19,427 nt of DNA from Chlamydomonas sphaeroides (taxonomy: Eukaryota > Chlorophyta > Chlorophyceae > Chlamydomonadales > Chlamydomonadaceae): NCBI GenBank assembly GCA_001662425.1, contig BDDC01001133.1, forward strand, positions 5,976 to 25,402, given 5' to 3'. Below, piece after piece: positions 11,371 to 19,427 of the stretch. The notes beneath the pieces were generated by a model, which saw nothing but the letters and a program-made list of their open reading frames with translations, had not been told where the DNA came from and made no database searches. How positions within the stretch are numbered: position 1 is the first letter of the stretch; every line of letters starts with the position of its first letter. Made by a program: the position numbers and the translations under genes.

Positions 11371-12354
11371 ATGGCCTCGCTCGTATCGTTGCGCTCGCCA
11401 TGCGTGGCCAGCTCGAGCCCGCGCTGCACCACGCAGCTTCCTTCGATGGCTCGCGCTCCATTTGTGCCAGCAGTTGTGCGTGACCGCGCAGAGGCGCAGG
11501 TGCGCCAGACCGCAGCCTCAAACCAGCCGGCTCGGCGAGGCGCTGTGGTTGCCAGGGCGACGGAGCAGCAGGTTGACACCATGGAGCTCATCCCTGAGAA
11601 CGTGGAGAAGGTCCTGGACGAGGTGCGTGCCAGCGTGCCGAGGGCCGTCGGTGATTTGGTCATGGTGACCTACCGCGCTGCGTTCGCCCGCAGGTGCGCC
11701 CTTACCTCATGGCCGATGGCGGTAACGTCGAGTTTCTCGAAATTGACGGCCTTGTCGTCAAGCTCAAGCTCCAGGGCGCTTGTGGGTCATGCCCCTCATC
11801 CACCACCACGATGACCATGGGCATCAAGCGGCGGCTCATGGAGCGCATCCCGGTACGTTATGTCGTATCTGATTGCAAGTCTGTCCCGGCCGCCGGCATC
11901 GCAATGCCCGGCGCGTCAGCGGCGGGCTCAGTGCGACCCAGTCACCCCTGCCTCCCGAGGGCCTCCGCCACCGCGACGCCCCAGACATGGGCCCCAGCAC
12001 CATATCCTCCCAGCTCCTCCCACACCACGCGCACACTGCACCCCTCACCCTCGCACCCCTCTCCTCTCATGTCTCCCGCTCGTACGCCCACAGGAGATCC
12101 TGGACGTGGAGCAGGTGACGGAGGAGAGCCTGGGCCTGGAGCTGAACAGCGCCAACGTGGAGACCGTCCTGGACGAGATCCGGCCATACCTGGTGGGGAC
12201 AGGCGGTGGCGGCCTGGAGCTGGTGGCGCTGGACGGCGTGATTGTCAAGGTGCGCATCACCGGCCCCGCCGCCAACGTGATGACGGTGCGCGTGGCGGTG
12301 ACGCAGAAGCTGCGCGAAAAGATTCCCGGCATTGCGGCTGTGCAGCTGGTGTGA
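11371..12354 (+). CDS. NFU2: Plastid NFU (NifU-like) Fe-S cluster scaffold protein, 223 aa
   Basis: Plastid NFU proteins assemble or carry [4Fe-4S]/[2Fe-2S] clusters in the SUF pathway of the chloroplast stroma and pass them to clients such as photosystem I. Exons are 11371-11622, 11694-11852 and 12094-12354, with phase-0 GT-AG joins and stop TGA. The first ~64 residues (MASLVSLRSP..., rich in Ser, Ala and Arg, poor in acidic residues) look like a chloroplast transit peptide. I therefore chose the ATG at 11371 over the longer upstream open frame. Domain 1 (about residues 72-137) has VRPYLMADGGNVEFLEIDG and the cluster-binding CxxC in GACGSCPSS (Cys114, Cys117). Domain 2 (about 150-223) repeats the fold (DEIRPYLVGTGGGGLELVAL, ITGPAANVMTVRVAVTQKLR) but lacks the CxxC, as in plant NFU1-3. 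Length is close to Arabidopsis NFU2. The choice among NFU1, 2 and 3 is uncertain because they are paralogues; the family call is firm. Confidence 0.96.
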
Positions 12355-12773
12355 GGCGGTGGGCTGGCGGGGCCCCAAAGAAGCCCCGTGAGATGGCATG
12401 AAGCAGGAGGGAGAGCTCGTGAGGGCCTGAGGGCGGGCGGGTGTGTGCTGAAGGGGTTGTGGATGGGTTGGGGAGCGAGATGGCTGTGCGTGGAGAGGGT
12501 GCGCGGCCAGCGAGTAGAAGCGCTGGCGATGGCGGCGCATACCGGTGCAGAAGCTGCATTGAAAGGAATGAGCTTTGGAGGTTGAGCAGGTGTGGGTGTG
12601 TCTGATGACCTGAGTAGGAGAGGAGGCTGGAGGGACGGGTGGGCCGCACCGCGACCTTGGATTGGCTTTTGCGTTGATGCGAGGTTGGGGTTGTTGACGG
12701 ATTCGAGTTGCGGTACGTAGAGACCCTCCTGCTTTCACAAGCGACACGATGCGTGGGCTCAGAGGATGGTACG

Positions 12774-12778
12774 TGTAA
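12774..12778 (+). terminator. Possible TGTAA poly(A) signal of the NFU gene
   Basis: TGTAA is the common polyadenylation signal in Chlamydomonas-like green algae. This copy lies about 420 nt after the NFU stop codon, on the same strand and before the next promoter region. A five-base match occurs by chance often, so it is only a candidate. Confidence 0.35.
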
Positions 12779-13055
12779 GCAGTATGCGTTGTTGCCTTCC
12801 TTCTCCTTGGCTGTGTGCGTCGCGGACGCGGGGGAAGCCGGGGGCATGGGGCAACGGGGCATGTTGGGTATGCAGCCACGTTGGTCGAACGGCTTAAGCC
12901 GTATCCGCCCACATGCGAGCATAGCATCAGCAATAACTCACTAGGTTTTGTAGTGATACATTGTCTGCAGGCGCGCAGTAGTGCTTTGGCCTGCTTCAAA
13001 CATTGACTGGCGCCGCAGCTCCGCGAGACGGTAGCTGCAAGCCACAACGACATAC

Positions 13056-13063
13056 TATATTAA
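13056..13063 (+). promoter_or_regulatory. TATA-like motif upstream of CPL3-like gene
   Basis: TATATTAA lies in a short AT-rich patch 63 nt before the proposed ATG at 13126, which is unusual in this GC-rich sequence. If used, transcription would start about 30 nt downstream and leave a 5' UTR of about 40 nt. No transcript evidence is available. Confidence 0.35.
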
Positions 13064-13125
13064 GTCGAAGATCAACGCGGGGTCGGACGAGCCCTGGACA
13101 AAGCAAACTCGGCTATTTGGCGGGC

Positions 13126-16100
13126 ATGAAGCAGGACCCGCCTCTAGAGGAAGGCGAGCTCGAGGATGGAGAGGTCCACGACGAGAAGGGTGTAGAGGCT
13201 GAGGTAAGGACCGCTGGGCTTCGAGCCGGTAAGTGCCATGGATCCGTCTTTGACTCGCCGCCCGCTCCAACAGGAGTCTGGCGAAGCATCGGGCTGTGAG
13301 GGAGCTGCCGACGCCGACGGAGAGCATGGCAGCCGCTCAGCTGAGCACCAACACCACCCGTCGGCGCGAGGCTCCTCGGGCCGACACCGTGGGCCGCCGG
13401 CAACGCTGCCTCCCCCACCGCTCCAACAACCACCCGGCGCGGGACTGCAGTCGCCGCGCCCGGGGCGGCTCCCGGATGCCGCGCTAGGCCCAGGTACTGG
13501 CGCGGGCGGCACGTCTACATCAAAGGGCCGCTCCCGCTCCGGCGCCGGGTACGAGCCTGCGGGCGGCGCCGCGTCCTCGCACGCACCCAGCTCCGAGCAC
13601 AAGGAGCGCGACAAGGAGCGCGACCGCGACGCCGCCGATCGCGAGGCGGAGGAGCTGGTGGCGCTGCTGCGCGACCTCACGCGCGGCGCCGCCTTCTCGG
13701 ACGTGATGCGGTCGCTTGAGGTGGTGTGCCGTGACCTCAAGCAGGCCATCAAGAAGCTCGACAAGCTCTTCCGCCGCGTCAAGGTACGGCCCGCACCAAC
13801 AGCACAGCTACCCCAGCAGGGTCCTACGTGGTCGCTGCACGCCGTGGCTGCCCAGCCCAACCGGCGCCCCGCCTCCCTCAACCTTCCCGCTTCTGCCCCT
13901 TCCGCAGAAGCGCAAGGGCGACGCCATCGAGGACTATCCCGACTGCTTCCAGTTCTCCCGCCGCATCCTGGAGGGCCTGCACACCGTCAACAAGTTCAGT
14001 CAGACGTCCGCCTTTGGCGCCGCGCCGCCCGCGGGCGTCGACGCGGCGCGCGCGCTGTTTAAAGCCGCCATGAACTATCGCCACGACATCTTCAACGCCG
14101 CCCTCAAGGCAAGCTAGCATGCCTGTCCAGCAGCGCCCCCTTGGGAGCTGCTAGCCATATGCTCATTGCGCTCCCCTGCCACCGCTCGTCCCTGCAGGCT
14201 GAGCTAGAGGACCTGGTGAAGAACAGCAAGGCGTTTAAAGTGGTGCTGGAGAACCGGAGGGGCAGCGGCGCGCCCGCAGCAGCCGCGCCCGCGCCCTCCA
14301 CCTCCCAGCCGCCGGCGGACAAGCCGCCGCCGCCCGCCGCAGACGCGGAGGCAGCGCATGCAAACGGCGGGGCAGCGGTCTCACAGGCGTCGGCAGGAGC
14401 GGACGGGGCGCCTCCGGCAGGCCCGGGTGCCGAGGCGCCGGCGCGCAGCGCTGGCGTGGATGCGGGGCCCAGCGGGGAAGGCGCGCCCCCGCCGCCGACG
14501 TCCTCCCAGGAGGCGCCCCCGCTGCCGCCGCCGCCGGACGGCAATGCTATGGTGGGGCAGTGGGGCCCACGGGGCGCGGCAGCGAGGTAGCCCTCGCACG
14601 ACTCTACCCAGCCGCAGCTTCCGAGCGCCCCTCTCATCCCCTGTCCTCCGCGCGGCCCTGCAGGAAGTGGACGCGCCTCCTCCGCCCCCTCCCGAGGGCC
14701 TGCCGCCCAACGAGGCCACCAGCCCCCCGCCACCGGGGTCGGCGCCGCCGCTCGGCTGGCAGACGCCCGGGGCCGCTCGCTCCGTGGGCCGGGGCACACC
14801 GGCCGTGGCCGGAACTGGCGGGGCGTTCAAACTGAAGATCGTGGTCGCCAGCACGGCCACGGATCTCAGGGCGGCCGCCAGCGCCCAGCCGCCCGCCGAG
14901 CCAGCCGCGGCCCCTGCCGCCCGCCCACACTCGCCGCCAGACGACCGGGCCGCCGACGAGCCCGCTCCCAAGCGCAGCCGCACAGGTGCCGGGGAAGCGG
15001 GGCAGCGGCCCGGCGAGGCTGCCGCGGACAGCGCGCCGGCGGCGGCGAAGCCGCCGCCGGCACCGGTACCACCTCCGCAACCGCCGCCGCCGGCATCCGC
15101 GCCGCCGCCAGCACCCGCGCCAGCGCCAGCACCCGCGCCAGCGCCAGCACCCGCGCCAGCGCCGGCACCCGCGCCAGCGCCGGCCCAGCCGCGCCAGCGG
15201 TGGTCGCCCGTGGTGCTTCCTGACCCCGTTCCGCCGCCGGCGATGCCGCCGCCTGAGTCCCCTGTGTCAGACGGCGGTGCCGAGGCCGACGCCAGGTCGC
15301 AGCCTGCCATCAAGCAGGAGCCCGGCGAGCCGGGCGGCGGCGAGTCGGCGGCGGCGCTGCCGTCGGGGCGGCAGTCTGGCTCGGACACGGGCGCGGGCGA
15401 CCGGGGACGGGATCGCGACCGCAAGGAGCGCAGCAGCCGCGACAAGGACAAAGACAAAGACAAGGACAAGGACAAAGACCGCGACCGGCACCGCAGCAGC
15501 AAGGACAAGGACGGAGATAAGGACCGGGACCGTGACAAAGACAAGGACAAGGAGCGGGACAAGCGCGATAAAGAGCGCGAAAAGGAGCGGGACCGCGAGC
15601 ACGGGTCGCACCGCTCCAGCCGCCACCGCGACCGCGACGGCGGCTGGAGTGACGTCAAGGCCGAGCCCGGCGACGGGCGCCTGGCGGACGAGGTGGCGGC
15701 CTGCCTCTCCCGCGGCCGCCTTGTCCTGGTCGTGGACCTGGACGGCGTGCTGGCGGACAGCGTGCCCGAGGCGTCGCTGGACGCCTCCGCAGCCGCCGCA
15801 CTGGTGCGCCGCGGCGCCGTGGAGGCGGCCGCCATGCCCGAGGAGCGGCGCGAGCTGTTCCGGTTGCAGCTCGACGGCGCGTCGCACTGGCTCAAGCTGC
15901 GGCCCGGCGTGCGGCCCTTCCTTGGCCGCGCGTCCGAGCGCTTCGAGCTGTGGGCGCACAGCCGGCAGGGCCGGCCGTACGCGGACGCGGTGGTGGAGCT
16001 GCTCGACCCCGGCCAGCAGCTGTTCGGCAGCCGCGTGGTGGCACAGGGCGTGCTGGCCAAGCGGCTGCTGGCGGCGCTGGACGCACGGGCGCCCATTGCG

Positions 16101-17347
16101 GCGGTGCTCGACAGCCCCGACGCGGCCTGGCTGGGCAGCGGGCTGGGCAGCAACCTGCTGGCGGTGCCGCCGTACGGCTATTTTGGGCAGCGGCCGTGCG
16201 TGGCGGGCTCGGGCACCGGCATGGCGGGCCGGTGCCTGCTGGAGGTGGACAGGTGCGGAGGGGCGGGGAGGGCCGGTGGGCAAGGGCGAGGGGGCCAGTG
16301 CGGAGGGGAAGGCAGGGCAGGGCAGGGTAGAGGCAAACAGGCAGGGGCGGAAGGGCTGGCTGGGACGGTGCCGGCCGAGACATCCTCAACCTGGTCTGGG
16401 CAGGGGCAGGGGCCGCGCCAGCTCTGCAGCAGGGCGGACGTGAGGCCCGGCGAGCTCGCGTCTCCCCAGGGCGAGCTAGGGCGAGACGTCCGCCCCCGTG
16501 CGCCTGCGCCACCCTCCCGCCCTCCCCTCCAGGGACGAGTGCCCCGACCGCGGCGTGCTGTCCTGTGTGCTGCCGCTGCTCGAGGGCCTGCACGGCCGCG
16601 TGCTGCACGCCTACGGCCAGGGCGGCGGCGCGCCGGCGGCGCCGCTGGCGCCCGGCGGCGGCCCGTCGCTGGAGGCGTGGGACGTGCGGCACCAGCTGCG
16701 CGAGCAGCGCGAGCGCATCCTCAACGGCGCCCACATCACCTTCAGCCGCGTCTTTGCGGCCGACGGTCAGGCCGGCCCGCAGCACCCGCTGTGGCGGCTG
16801 GCCGAGGCGTGCGGCGCGGTGTGCAGCGCGGCGGTCAGCGAGAACACGACGCATGTGGTCGCGGTGGGCGGCGGCACGGAGAAGGTGGGGTGGGGGGCAG
16901 CGGGTGGGGCAGGACAGGCGGAGCTGGGGCGTGTCTGCGGCGCGTCAGCCAGCCGACAGGCTGCACCCCGCGCTGCTGCCCGCGCGCCTCCGCCCCCGCA
17001 GACGCTGTGGGCCCAGCAGCACGGCAAGTACGTGGTGTACCCCTCCTGGTGAGTGGCCGTGTGCGCGCATGAGGGGCAGCCCGGCCGCTGGCCGCTGGCA
17101 TGCGCCGCCCCTGGTGTGTGGAGCACGTGGCGCTGGGCGGCTTCAGCGTGGTCGCCAGCACCCTGCGGCCTGCACCCGCCCGGCTGCCTGGCTGCGATAG
17201 CCGCTGCCTGGCTGGCCGCTGGTGTGCTACGCCTCGGCCCCGAGGTGCCTGGCTGCTGACGCTCGGCCGTGTGCCGGATGCTGCAGGCTCGAGTGCTCCT
17301 GCTTCCTGTGGCGCAAGGCCGATGAGGGCATGTTCCTCGTGTCGTGA
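13126..17347 (+). CDS. CPL3: RNA polymerase II CTD phosphatase-like protein (CPL3/FCP1 type) with BRCT, about 1063 aa
   Basis: CPL3/FCP1 enzymes remove phosphates from the heptad-repeat tail of RNA polymerase II in the nucleus. Exons: 13126-13203, 13274-13783, 13908-14108, 14198-14551, 14664-16252, 16533-16884, 17002-17048, 17287-17347, all in phase (3192 nt, stop TGA). The intron after 14108 is GC-AG. The N-terminus is acidic (EEGELEDGEV), followed by a helical region (about residues 135-290) resembling the plant CPL3 N-terminal part. Next come Pro/Ala and Lys/Asp/Arg repeats. The FCP1 domain has motif I VVDLDGVLADS (Asp739, Asp741), WLKLRPGVRPFL, motif II Ser814, candidate Lys847 (LAKRL) and motif IV LDSPDAAWL, then LLEVDRDECPDRGVL. 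The C-terminal BRCT (about 974-1063) includes LNGAHITFSRVF, THVVAVGGGTEK and YVVYPSW (Trp1044). Motif IV has Asp864-Ser865 where FCP1/CPL3 usually has Asp-Asp, and a loop before it is shortened. Arabidopsis CPL3 is of similar size, whereas CPL4 is much shorter. Confidence 0.92.
14109..14197 (+). other. GC-AG intron in CPL3-like gene
   Basis: The exon ending CTCAAG at 14108 is followed by GCAAGC, and the next exon starts after CCCTGCAG at 14197. Both flanking exons are in phase 0 and the protein is continuous (FNAALK then AELEDLVKN). The donor AAG|GCAAGC matches the known GC-donor consensus (AAG|GCAAGT) almost exactly. No nearby GT donor preserves the frame, since reading through gives a stop within three codons. 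Confidence 0.85.
15109..15187 (+). repeat. 18-bp tandem repeat encoding Ala-Pro dipeptides
   Basis: Four near-perfect copies of an 18-nt unit (CAGCACCCGCGCCAGCGC, the last copy with one A-to-G change) plus a partial copy lie in exon 5 of the CPL3-like gene. They encode an (Ala-Pro)n rod of about 30 residues between the N-terminal region and the phosphatase domain. The near-identity of the units suggests recent unit duplication, so copy number may vary between strains. Confidence 0.9.
15441..15479 (+). repeat. GACAAR hexamer repeat encoding Lys-Asp dipeptides
   Basis: Six copies of GACAAG or GACAAA plus a partial one encode alternating Asp and Lys. They sit in a longer charged tract (about 15409-15640) of DK, DR, ER and SR dipeptides just before the phosphatase domain. 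Similar RD/SR-like tracts occur in nuclear RNA-processing proteins and may mediate nuclear localisation or interaction. Confidence 0.85.
16432..16495. other. Inverted repeat / potential hairpin inside CPL3-like intron 5
   Basis: GGGCGGACGT (16432-16441) is the perfect reverse complement of ACGTCCGCCC (16486-16495). The interior holds the palindrome GCGAGCTCGC (16450-16459) and overlapping CGTCTC/GAGACG arms, so alternative stems can form. The structure ends about 36 nt before the splice acceptor of exon 6. I infer folding from base complementarity only. Confidence 0.6.
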
Positions 17348-18945
17348 GCGCGGCGCGACACGGCGGAGCACGTCGCGCGCAGGTAGCTGCGGCGGCTGGG
17401 GGGGCGTTGCTAGGGCTCTGGTGCACCCCCAGCCTGAGCCACTCGTGCCCAACGTCTTGCCGGTCTAGCCCTCGTAACATACGCGCTGTTGACCCTCTTC
17501 CCACGCTCAGGCCGACGCCACCCGGCTGCTGTTGGGCGGCCAGGAGCCAGCGGTTGGCAGCGGCCGGCTGGGGAGGTGGCGAGGCGAGGCTGACGCCGAG
17601 GGGCGAGGCCGTTGGGGACTGCCTCTCAACAGACGGGGCACCAGGCTTGGCGGCACGCGGCGCAGAGGCCTGCTGCATGCTGCCTGGACGCAGCGGTCCG
17701 CCAGCCACGGTTTGTGGAGCCGTCCAAGCAGCTGCTGGGGGCGTGTGGCCGGGTTGCTGGCAGAGGCGGAGGCTAGCTGTGAAGGGCGGCGAGGCGGGAC
17801 CTGGCAGCGACATGCCGTTGGAGGAGCGTGGAGAGCTGCCGGCTGGGCAGCGCTGCGGGTGCATTTGGGCGCATTTGGGGAGGGGGCAGCGGGGAGGGGG
17901 CAGCGGGGAGGGGGCAGCGGGGAGGGAGCAGCAAGCGCCCAGGGGGCCACACGGCGGCCGGCTGGTGATGCTGGCCGTGTACAGAGCGTGCGCTGGGGGA
18001 GTGGGGCGCCGAGTGGGGCACGCTGGCGGCGGCTGGGTGTGGGGGTTAGCTCGGATGCGGCTGAGCTCATGGGGCGAAGCGGGTTCGGAGGCAGGGCGGG
18101 CGAGCTGAGTGAGAGATGGGGAGCGACTGGGCGTGTGTCGGGGTGTGCCGTAGCCCTGTGACGAGTGCGGAGCGTGCGGACGCAACAACGGATGGATGCG
18201 GCGCGTGGCGTGCTGGGCCGGCGCCAGGGACAGGGACGTGCAGCAGCCTGCGCGCTGGCCTCTGCACCCGCCGCCTGGCTGTCCTGAACGGACGGGATGT
18301 GGGCTGGCACGGCCAGTGCCAGTGTATGCAAGCGGAGGTCGATTTCGCGTCATGGCTCAAGCACAGGGCGATTACGGTAGCGGGTAGGCAGGCGGGGGCG
18401 ACGTTCTTTGGGAGGAGGGTGCAGCCGGGGTGAGGGGCGGGGCGCAAGGCTTGCCGCGCCGCGAACCTGAGAGCAGCCAGAATGAGGGCGCCTGTGAGCA
18501 GCCCAGCCCAGAGGAGGCGCCGGTAAGCAAGCCCTTGTTTAGGTCAGCGGGGCCGGGTTAGCGAGGAGCCAGAGGGCGGAGCTCGGCGTTTGCCGACGAC
18601 CCACGGGCCATATTGGGCGGCGCCCGCCCTCGCCCATTACCAACGCCTATTGCCAGCGGCCTTTTGACCGAGCCTGCAACCGGCGCCTGGTTTCACTGCT
18701 CCGTTGGCTGTGGTGTTCAGGCGTTCGGCGAGCGCGGCTTCCCCTGTGACGTCAAGGACCGAGGGCGCGCGTCGCGCATTGCCGTAGCGGGCGCAATGGG
18801 CCTTGCTGCGGTGCTGCCCTTTAGCCGCAGCCGCGAGACCGTCCGCTCGCACACAATATTGCAGCAGCAGCACACAGCATATCGACCCAACAGCAAGCAC
18901 TTTCCTTCATTCGTTCTCTCTGCTTATTACCCCCAAGCCGCGACC
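17348..18945. other. Non-coding stretch between CPL3-like gene and last gene
   Basis: About 1.6 kb without a supported gene. It should contain the CPL3-like 3' UTR and, at the right, the promoter and 5' UTR of the gene starting at 18946. I see no TGTAA signal. Long open frames on both strands result from high GC and lack domains. A G-rich tandem repeat lies at 17877-17932. The last 100 nt before the ATG become AT-richer (CAATATTG, CATATCG), as expected of a 5' UTR. Confidence 0.5.
17877..17932 (+). repeat. 14-bp G-rich tandem minisatellite, 4 copies
   Basis: GGGGAGGGGGCAGC is repeated three times exactly and a fourth time with one change (GGGGAGGGAGCAGC). It is preceded by a duplicated GCATTTGGG unit (17861-17879). 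Each copy holds two G-runs, so the plus strand has G-quadruplex potential. It lies about 530 nt after the CPL3-like stop codon. Confidence 0.9.
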
Positions 18946-19427
18946 ATGGCCGTCTCCCCGCTTACTCGGCCCATCTACGACCGCAAGTACCCCTCGCTCA
19001 AGCGCTTCTCCTGGCCCTGGCGCATCGTCGCCACCTACACCAGCTTCATGACCTGGTGGGTGCAGCGCTGGGGCGGAGGCAGCAGCCAGCAACCGGCATT
19101 TAGCCGGCTAGAGAAAGTTCGGGCGGCGCCGTTGCTGTGCAGCAGGCGGCATCTGGAACAAGAGGCCCTTGGACGGCCCTCTGACCCGCCGCGTGCTGGG
19201 AGCGCGCGGCAGCAGCGGGGGCCTTGCCGCCTCACTGCCCTGACGCCGCTGCTCCACGTACCCCCTCCCTCCTCGCCCCAGGCTAATGTCGACCCCCTGG
19301 CTGGCGATCCGCTCGGTGGCGCCTTACTCCCTGCAGGAAAGACACGTTGGTAGCAGGACGCTGGCGGGCAATGGGCACGCGAGGGTTTAAGCGGCAGAGC
19401 TCGCAGCCGCTTTGTGCGCATCAGCAG
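18946..19427 (+). CDS. 5' end of an unidentified gene, runs off right edge
   Basis: The ATG at 18946 has a strong context (CGACCATGGC) and follows an AT-richer leader. It opens MAVSPLTRPIYDRKYPSLKR, then FSWPWRIVATYTSFMT. Two donors are possible: GTGGGT after 19055 (phase 2) or GTGCAG after 19059 (phase 0). With the acceptor CCCCAG ending at about 19281, the phase-2 choice continues as WLMSTPWLAIRSVAPYSLQ; the phase-0 choice hits a stop soon after. The aromatic, hydrophobic stretch (about residues 22-50) could be a membrane-associated helix. I do not recognise the family. A glycerolipid acyltransferase-type N-terminus (tafazzin-like) crossed my mind, but the diagnostic HX4D motif would lie outside the window. 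The exon structure after 19055 is tentative. Confidence 0.5.

Larger units (their letters stand above)
12355..13125. other. Non-coding stretch between NFU and CPL3-like genes
   Basis: About 770 nt with no supported gene. The left part is G-rich and should be the NFU 3' UTR. A TGTAA motif, the usual poly(A) signal of volvocine-type green algae, occurs at 12774-12778 and would give a 3' UTR of roughly 430-450 nt. The right part should hold the promoter of the CPL3-like gene. Confidence 0.5.

Noticed and set aside
12067..13053. 328-codon minus-strand open frame downstream of and overlapping NFU
   Set aside because: It overlaps NFU exon 3 in antisense. It has no domain, and its Ser/Pro/His/Arg composition is typical of GC-rich non-coding sequence.
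14381..16153. 590-codon open frame on the minus strand
   Set aside because: It is antisense to the CPL3-like exon 5. Its Ser/Arg and Gly/Ala repeats are the complement of coding repeats, and it has no domain of its own.
17053..17259. Possible extra exon inside the last CPL3-like intron (reads PWCVEHVALGGF)
   Set aside because: Joining exon 7 directly to 17287 gives YPSWLECSCFLWRKADE, which matches the CPL3 C-terminus. The extra piece is not needed and has no fitting phase.
16767..18353. 528-codon open frame on the minus strand
   Set aside because: It spans CPL3-like exons, introns and non-coding sequence. It is low-complexity Pro/Arg/Ala with no recognisable motif.
1..19427. CRISPR array, IS element, tRNA or rRNA genes
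   Set aside because: I saw no regularly spaced repeats, transposase, terminal inverted repeats, tRNA-like cloverleaf or rRNA sequence. The intron-rich genes indicate eukaryotic nuclear DNA.

Overview
The window looks like nuclear DNA from a very GC-rich green alga. The evidence is plant-type proteins split by many short GT-AG introns (about 70-280 nt), one GC-AG intron, a plastid-targeted NFU scaffold protein, long Gln/Ala/Pro/Gly-rich tracts, and one possible TGTAA poly(A) signal. A chlorophyte of the Chlorophyceae is my best guess. The genus cannot be read from the sequence.

Layout, left to right. (1) 1-1812, minus strand: the 5' part of a THO complex subunit 2 gene (THO2/THOC2), which runs off the left edge. 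(2) 1813-3261: a divergent upstream region with no gene I can support. (3) 3262-9567, plus strand: an 11-exon gene for a very large (about 1632 aa) Tesmin/TSO1-like CXC (CPP/LIN54 family) DNA-binding protein. Its two cysteine-rich repeats sit in the middle, flanked by long low-complexity arms. (4) 9568-11370: non-coding, 3' sequence of the CXC gene plus upstream sequence of the next gene. (5) 11371-12354, plus: a three-exon plastid NFU (NifU-like) Fe-S scaffold gene of 223 aa. (6) 12355-13125: non-coding, with a TGTAA motif and a TATA-like motif. (7) 13126-17347, plus: an eight-exon gene for an RNA polymerase II CTD phosphatase-like protein of the CPL3/FCP1 type (about 1063 aa; FCP1 catalytic domain plus C-terminal BRCT). 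(8) 17348-18945: non-coding, with a G-rich tandem repeat. (9) 18946 to the right edge, plus: the first exon or exons of an unidentified gene.

The coding models were built by hand from reading frames, splice-site dinucleotides and intron phase. All joins in the CXC, NFU and CPL3-like genes keep frame, and the conserved motifs are continuous across the joins. Three of the four recognised genes (THO2, CXC protein, CPL3-like) act in nuclear transcription or mRNA maturation, and the fourth is a plastid Fe-S assembly factor. I see no evidence that they form a functional cluster. This appears to be an ordinary nuclear housekeeping region. I found no mobile element, CRISPR array, tRNA or rRNA, and no obvious new system. 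The points worth a second look are the altered HAD motif IV in the CPL3-like enzyme, the unresolved THO2 N-terminus, the GC-AG intron, an intronic hairpin, the G-rich repeat and the unknown last gene.
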